From NCBI RefSeq assembly GCF_021730395.1, contig NW_026461865.1, positions 1 through 64,000 on the forward strand: a stretch of DNA of 64,000 bases. The letters run 5' to 3'. This stretch comes from Mercenaria mercenaria (lineage: Eukaryota > Mollusca > Bivalvia > Venerida > Veneridae). Below, piece after piece: positions 57,787-64,000 of this stretch. The notes beneath the pieces are model-generated. The model made no database searches and was not told the origin of the DNA. It was given only the letters and a program-made list of their open reading frames with translations. Numbering within the stretch: the first letter of the stretch is position 1; every line of letters starts with the position of its first letter. The translations under genes were made by a program, and so were the position numbers.

Positions 57787-60700
57787 GTAAAGCCAAAAGA
57801 GACAATATAGAACTGGCAGGCTTGTTATCAAAACACGACATTATATTTCTTTATGAAACATTTGCAACAAAAGACAGTAATATTGAGCTATCCGGTTACG
57901 TAAGTCATAATTTATATCGTAAATTTCAACACCGCAAAGCAAAACGTTCTAGTGGGGGCCTCGCTTTGTACTATAAAGAGACACTTTCGGATGGTATTAG
58001 TATTGTTGAAAATAGATATGATACATTAGTTTGGGTGAAACTAGATAAAAACTTTTTTCATATAGCAGATGATATTTATATTTGCGGTGTATACCTCTGG
58101 GGTGAGGACTCACCCGCATATAATACAGTAAACGTTGATTTATTTGAATGTATGGAAAATGATGTAAACCATTTCGGAAACATAGGTACAGTGTATCTTA
58201 TTGGCGACTTTAATAGCAGAGTGGGAATTAAAAACGATTTTATTATTTGTGATCGTATAAGCCAGTCTATTGATGATGATACTTATGTTCCCGACACGTA
58301 TATGGTACGGGCCTCCTTAGATAAAACCTGTAATAATTTTGGAGTGAAATTGATAGATCTGTGTCGCTCTAGTAATCTGCGATTAGTTAACGGTAGATTA
58401 GGTAATGATTTTAACGTTGGTAACTTTACATATGTTGCGCATAACGGGGCGTCAGTTATTGATTATCTCATCTGCAATGAAAGACATTTTTCAGAGATAA
58501 GTTCATTTAATATACAATCTGTAAACGAATGGAGTGATCATGCTCCCGTTTGTTTTTCATTGTATTCCAATTATTGTATAACTGTTTTACCTGATAGTAC
58601 TGGACTTAAATACAAATGGAATGACACCTTAAAGGACAATTTTCGAACCAGTCTGATCGCTAAACTACCAATATTGAATCGAATTACTTTTGACATTGAC
58701 ATGAGCGACCGATTATCAGTAAATAAAGTTTTAGATGATTTTACTAGTGTAATTAGAGATGTTGCAGACCCTCTGTTTTCTAAAGCATTCACGACAAAAA
58801 AACAGGTCTCGGTTTTGGATCGTAATTATTCAAATGATGCAGACTGGTTCGACGCTGATTGTAGATCAGCAAAACACACTTATTTAAATGCGTTAAGAGC
58901 ATTTAATAGCTGTAAAAATACTGCTAGTAAAGAGAAAATTTCTGTAAATATAAAAAAGAGTATAAAGAGTTGGTTCGGAAGAAAAAGAAAAATTATTTAA
59001 AACGCAAATATGCTGAAATTGAGAGATTAAGGTTTTGTAAACCCAAACAATTTTGGAGCCATTTGAAGAAAAAGAAATCTGGTATGCCCCAAAATGACGT
59101 ATCTGTTGACGAATTTATGAAATATTTTGAAAATTTGTCAAATAGTATATTTCAGTCTCAAAATGAAGAATCAAAAAGATTTTGCAATGAACATGACTTT
59201 AATTCTATGGATTGTCCATTCGAAGAAATAAACGAGCTTATAACATGTGAAGAGATCAAGAAGGCTGTAAAGTCCCTTAAGTCCAATAAAGCTCTAGGCT
59301 CAGATTTTCTTTTGAATGAATACTTTACAGAAACAATAGATATTTTGTGTTCCCATCTTTGTGATATTTTCAATGCAATATTAGAATCTGGTTTTTTTCC
59401 AGAGAAATGGACCGAGGGTATAATTGTGCCGGTATTTAAAAAAGGTGATCCCAAACTTGCAAGTAATTATAGGGGGATAACCTTAGTAAGCTGTTTATCT
59501 AAACTTTTTACTACAATATTGAATAAAAGAATTGAAACTTTTTGTGACAAATATACAGTTATTTCTGATAGCCAGTTTGGTTTCAGAAAGGGTAAATCGA
59601 CCGTGGACGCAATTTTTATTTTACAGTCTGTAATACAGCATTACATCAATAACAATAAACGTTTGTATGTTGGATTTATTGATCTTAAGTCATGTTTTGA
59701 CAGCATATGTAGAAATTCATTATGGCTAAAAATGTATAAATGCGGTATCCAAGGTAGAATGTTACGAATTATAAGGGATATGTATGATAAAGTAAAATCA
59801 TGTGTTAGATGTTGCACCACATATTCTGATTATTTCCAATATGCAGTAGGCTTGAGACAAGGGGAGGTAATTTCGCCGATCCTGTTTTCTCTCTTCGTTG
59901 AAGATTTAGAGTTGTATTTACAAGATAATTTTAATTCTGGTTTATTGATAGATGATATTGTATTGATTTTGTTGCTTTTTGCTGATGGTATGGCGATTTT
60001 AGGTAAATCGCCAGAGGATTTACAAAACAGCCTTGATTTACTATATACATATTGCAATTACTGGGGCCTTGAAGTAAACACTTTGAAAACAAAAGTCGTT
60101 GTCTTTAGGAAAAGAGGTAGAACGTCTGAACGAGAAAGGTGGCTATATAATGGCAATCCTATTGAAGTTGTAGATAATTTTAACTATCTTGGTACTGTTT
60201 TTAACTATACTGGTAATTTTGCATCAAATATAGAGCATTTGATTGGCAAGGCTTTAAAGGCTCTTAATTTACTAACGTATAATTGTAAAGATTTCGATCT
60301 TAAGCCTAAGTTATTATGTCAGTTGTTTGACTCATTTATAGGATCAATTTTATCATACTCTTCAGAGGTATGGGGCTATACGAAATCTAAGGAAATTGAA
60401 CGTATTCACATGAAATTTTGCAAACGAATTTTAAATGTTAGAACCAGTACATGTAATGCAAGTATATATGGCGAGTTGGGACGATATCCCCTATATATAA
60501 ACAGATATGTTAGAATAATCAAATATTGGTGTAAATTAATAAATACAGACAATATAATACTGCAATCTATTTATGAGTTAAATGTGTCTGATTGTCAAAA
60601 AGGTCTGAATAATTGGGTGACGAATGTTAAGAATATGTTAGATATGTATGATCTAACAGAATATTTTACTAACTGGAATAGAATAGATTCTAAACTATTT

Positions 60701-61177
60701 CCAGAAATGTTTAAACGTAGAGTTATAGATAATTATATACAGGTGTGGCACGGTTCTGTAGAAAATAGTTTAGTCTTAGATTTGTATAAACATTGTAAAA
60801 AGACGATAGCATATGAATATTATCTCGATGTAATGCCTAAAAGTCTTAGATTCAATATTACAAGAATCAGAGTATCCGCACACGCTCTTAGAATCCAAAC
60901 CGGTAGATATGGCCAAAACAGAATACCACGCAACGAAAGATACTGTGTATGTTGTAGAACATTAGATATTGAAGACGAATATCATTTCATCTTAATAAGC
61001 CAGTGTTATAATGATATAAGAAAGAAATATCTTAAGAAATATTACTACAATAGACCATCAATGATGAAATTTATTGAATTGATTACTACAAATAAAAGGA
61101 ATGTTTTAAACAATTTAGCTAAATATATTAAAGAATCCATTGAAATAAGAAATACTATTATTAATGCTAATGGTTAA
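57735..61177 (+). pseudogene. LINE ORF2: APE endonuclease plus reverse transcriptase, frameshifted and catalytically altered
   Basis: The frame opens directly after the probable ORF1 stop, without an ATG until later (GDELSILSWNINGLSKAK). Endonuclease motifs are intact: LSWNING, LYETF, LIGDFN (58203-58214), IDYL and WSDH (58533-58541). A one-base indel, probably in the A6 run at 58952-58957, moves the frame, and the reverse transcriptase continues to 61177. RT motifs include NYRGITLVSCLSKLF, QFGFRKGKST and FIDLKSCFD, but the YADD-type box reads FADG (second Asp to Gly, 59987-59989). A C-terminal YCVCC...EDEYHF zinc-like motif follows. The copy should be unable to reverse transcribe. Confidence 0.88.
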
Positions 61178-61748
61178 TTGTAGCTTTGTGCCTAATATAA
61201 TATGAAGTTCCAATTATATCACAGATGTTACGGTAAAGCCTTTGCCGATTCGTCAACCATGGGGAACCTACACCTACGGTGGACACCGCCGTAGGGTAGG
61301 GGGCACTCATGTGATGCTCACTGGGCACCACAGGGTGTGCTGCCATGAGGATGGTCTAAATGTGACCCTCTCCTGGCGGCTTGACACCTCGGCATATGGC
61401 GGTGCCTACGGTTCGTTACATACACTTTTCTCAATTCATTTGTCAATTTTGCATTTTGACCAATATTGTTATTCATGATTGATACAACCTTTGGGCAATA
61501 TACTTTGCTTTGTACTCTCAAATGTGTACGGTTAACCTGTCATATATATTTGGGTACAGGCTACAATTGATTAGAATCAGTGTTAAGATACCTTTTATGA
61601 TGTCGGTTGTATTATTCATCCTCAACTACATGTTAACTTACACTTTCACACGTGATACCATGTTTAATTGTATATTATATATATTTATATGATGATGTAC
61701 TATGTACAAGTCAAAATAAAATGTATGTTCTGTTCTGTTCTGTTCTGT
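61178..61748 (+). other. LINE 3'UTR with hairpin and (TTCTG)n tail
   Basis: GC-rich compared with its surroundings. CCTACGGTGG-ACA-CCGCCGTAGG (61273-61295) folds into a 10-bp stem with one G-T pair. Further complementary CACCACAGGGTG-like pieces follow. LINE reverse transcriptases of several clades recognise a 3' stem-loop, so this is a candidate recognition element. AATAAA at 61715 and the TTCTG repeats (from ~61726) close the element. Confidence 0.65.
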
Positions 61749-63906
61749 AACATGCGAAACAATTTGAATACAAATAGACACCTCTTTAAAATTCAGAAAC
61801 CGAATCACGTAACACACATGAAAAGTTGTCAGCAATACCGTCTTCTACTTCTGTTGCGGATCTGTCTGAAAGTAGTGCTTTCCTAATCCTGTTGATTAAG
61901 CATATTATTTATTTGGATAACCGCTTTATTTATGTTCAACATACAATTAAAACACTATGGAACTTAATGAATAAAACTGGAATTAATTCGATTGTTAAAG
62001 CTGCTTTCCACACTCTAATTAAATTTCGTTATAGAAAAAAAAATAATTCTACTTGTACGTGGTCAAATAATTCTGGTTTCAATAGTGAAACATTGATAAT
62101 TGTTAAATTCGCCGTACTTTCAAAGATTTCAATGGTAAACTACTAAGTGTCGTCGACGACAATTAGCAGTTATAAGATAACCACTTTTTGACCAACAGTA
62201 ACAGGAACAGCAGTAACACCGTTTGCAAACAATAACATTTATTGGTCGACGGAGCTTGAAAATGTACGGCACAGGTTCCTTTTCAGGGAATATATAATAC
62301 AATTCATCATACATCATTTTACAGATATTTAAAGATATTTACTGTCTTTCAAATTTGTTATGGCCCAGGTTTTTATCTCTGGTATGATTTAGGTAGTTCA
62401 TTCAATCTTCTACCTTATGTCTTCTATGAGAATGCCGTTAGAAGTACTTTCCCCAAGATAGAACATTGCATGTTCAAGCATTTGAAAGACAATTTAAATA
62501 CCTTTAAAATGGTGTACAGTAAGTGGTGTCATATTCCCTGGCATAGTAATTGTTTGCTCTTCATTATGTTCATTAACGGCGTTTCTCCCTTGACAGCTAC
62601 ATACAAAATTGATTAATTAATACACCATATTCATTCTCAATGTATGCGCGTTGCCCTACATGCATTTAAAAGAAATTAACATCACGTTTAAATTCATGTA
62701 TAATAAATTGTGTCACATTCCCTGCCTGACAGTTTGCCTTTAAGCTGTTGAATATACCTATTGAACATTTACATTTCATATAAGACCGTATATTAGAATA
62801 TTCGCCGTTAAGTACCGAATTTCTTTACCCAGAAGCCTTACTGTGCGCTAGGGCAGCCATTTGGTTACTGTTTGCCAGCTAAGTGTGCGCTCTTGATTAT
62901 CATAGTCTACTTTCAATTTCACATTCTAAAAATAGGTTTCGGTACCCCGAGGAAAATAAGCGATTACAAAGTAACAAAATGGAATTTAGATAAAATAATT
63001 GCTATTTGCGTAGTCTGAAACCATAAAGAAAATATAGACAAATGATAAGATTGCTTGCGATTCTATGGAAAGTAGCTTTAAAGGCTCATAATGCCTTTGT
63101 TTAAAATGTGGCTGCCACATTTTCGCTTATAAACATAAAATACATTAATTTCTTGTTAAAACCTATTTCTCGTAATAACTTTCTTAAACGTTTGTCAAAG
63201 GTTTGAATATTGATGAATACTAGTATACTTGAATGTTTTATTGTATCTATAGTTTTTTATTACCTCCATTTATGGCTGTAAGTGTATCAGTTCATGTGCA
63301 ATATTAAAAGTAGTGCTTTTCTAAGCATGTAAGTATGCATAACATCTATTTGGAAAGCTGTTTCATCTGTTTATAAGATAAAAATTCAAAACATTATGGA
63401 ACTTTATACTAAAACGTAATTAGGTCTTTACAAATTATTTTGATCGGAACAAATTGCCGAGCCTGCAGTAACACAGTGACAGGGTCGTTCAAAAGCACAA
63501 TCAATCACACTCACAAAAATCTAAATATACTGGTGTGTTGTCATTATCACATTTCAAGCATATGCCTGGAATGTTCAATACTGTTTCTCGGCTACCGTGT
63601 CTGAATGTTTGTTTTGGGTTTAATTCCGTTTTTCAACAGTATTTCAGTTCTGTAATGGCGGGAAGATTACCTAACCAAGTTTCCTGGATTCTCTATAAAC
63701 AAAAGTTACCTAAGATGCTTTTCGGGATTTTTGCTGTTCAACGTGACACCTATGTTTCAGCCCTAACGACCACAAGTGTCGTGTTTCAAATACAACCGAA
63801 ATCTTTCTTTTCTATCTTGATATTTTTCTATTTTTTGTCTTTGCCTTCCTGTGTCAAATTGAGCATGTGTTAAACAGCCAAAAAGATCTTTTTGCATCAA
63901 ATAAAT
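61749..63906. other. End of unit 4, conserved spacer
   Basis: Resumes the unit sequence after the LINE and matches 10840-11710, with an extra segment (about 61990-63060) not obvious in the other units, which may be a further unclassified insertion. No gene supported. Confidence 0.5.
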
Positions 63907-64000
63907 TGGATGTTAGAATGAAAACTGAAACCGTAATAAATTGTTATACAAAAAGTTTGTGTTTGATTGTAGATATCAGCAAAGCTTACGTGATACATTT
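63907..64000. repeat. Start of segmental duplication unit 5
   Basis: The start block (GATGTTAGAATGAAAACTGA, then GATATCAGCAAAGCTTACG) is the same as at 11711, 29032 and 43721. It predicts another gene copy just beyond the window. Confidence 0.75.

Larger units (their letters stand above)
56590..61748 (+). mobile_element. Near-full-length two-ORF LINE, ~5.16 kb
   Basis: The boundaries come from unit 2, where AATTAGGTGTAATATGCGTAAC is continuous (near 27888). The element has a ~140-bp 5'UTR, ORF1 (L1-like), ORF2 with endonuclease and reverse transcriptase, a 3'UTR with a strong GC hairpin, AATAAA (61715) and a (TTCTG)n tail. A tail of short tandem repeats, not poly(A), is typical of CR1/L2-like or related clades, while ORF1 resembles L1-type proteins; the clade is left open. 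The target duplication is very short or absent (perhaps TGT). Two frameshifts and a catalytic change show this copy is not autonomous. Confidence 0.9.
43721..63906. repeat. Segmental duplication unit 4 (intact copy 4)
   Basis: Same layout as unit 1, enlarged by the 5.5-kb inverted-unit array (50127-55644), a hairpin-type insertion (about 55901-56220) and a LINE (56590-61748). These account for about 11 kb of its 20.2 kb. Confidence 0.78.

Noticed and set aside
63535-63873. 112-residue frame at the end of unit 4
   Set aside because: Parts recur in other units (near 11434, 28800, 43510) but starts, lengths and frame are not conserved, so it is duplicated non-coding sequence.

Overview
The window looks like genomic DNA of a bivalve mollusc. 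It is AT-rich and intron-bearing, and it is full of repeat families that I associate with bivalves: tRNA-headed SINEs, minisatellite-bearing Helitron-like elements and foldback MITEs. The species cannot be named from the sequence alone. A venerid-type clam is only a guess.

The backbone is a tandem array of segmental duplications. A recognisable start block recurs near 2160, 11711, 29032, 43721 and 63907, giving four complete units and the first bases of a fifth. Each unit carries one TRIM-like gene. Exon 1 (332 nt) encodes two B-box zinc fingers, and a phase-2 intron of about 1.6-1.9 kb separates it from exon 2 (about 1.36 kb), which encodes a coiled coil and an NHL-like beta-propeller. No RING finger is present. 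Copies 1, 3 and 4 are open across both exons (563, 564 and 563 residues). Copy 2 is a pseudogene. A fifth copy survives only as its last ~110 codons behind copy 3, a scar of unequal recombination. A non-coding first exon followed by a 5'UTR intron is inferred from conserved splice-like sites. Sequence left of about 2160 does not match the unit, so it is probably the left edge of the array.

Units differ in length (9.5, 17.3, 14.7 and 20.2 kb) mostly because different mobile elements entered each one after duplication. The sister units serve as natural empty sites that fix the boundaries: a 175-bp TA-flanked MITE in unit 1; a 4.9-kb foldback element with palindromic satellites, microsatellites, a SINE and a minisatellite element in unit 2; a 3.0-kb foldback with ~0.6-kb arms also in unit 2; several TIR elements, two of which hold tRNA-like sequences, and a SINE dimer in unit 3; and in unit 4 a 5.5-kb array of abutted inverted-repeat units plus a near-full-length two-ORF LINE with an altered reverse-transcriptase catalytic motif.

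The most unusual structure is the 50127-55644 array. Eight palindromic junctions share one spacer, four in one orientation and four inverted, and the whole is flanked by a short target duplication. The most biologically relevant feature is the expanding and decaying B-box/propeller gene cluster, a type often linked to innate immunity in bivalves. That link is from family knowledge and is not shown by this sequence.
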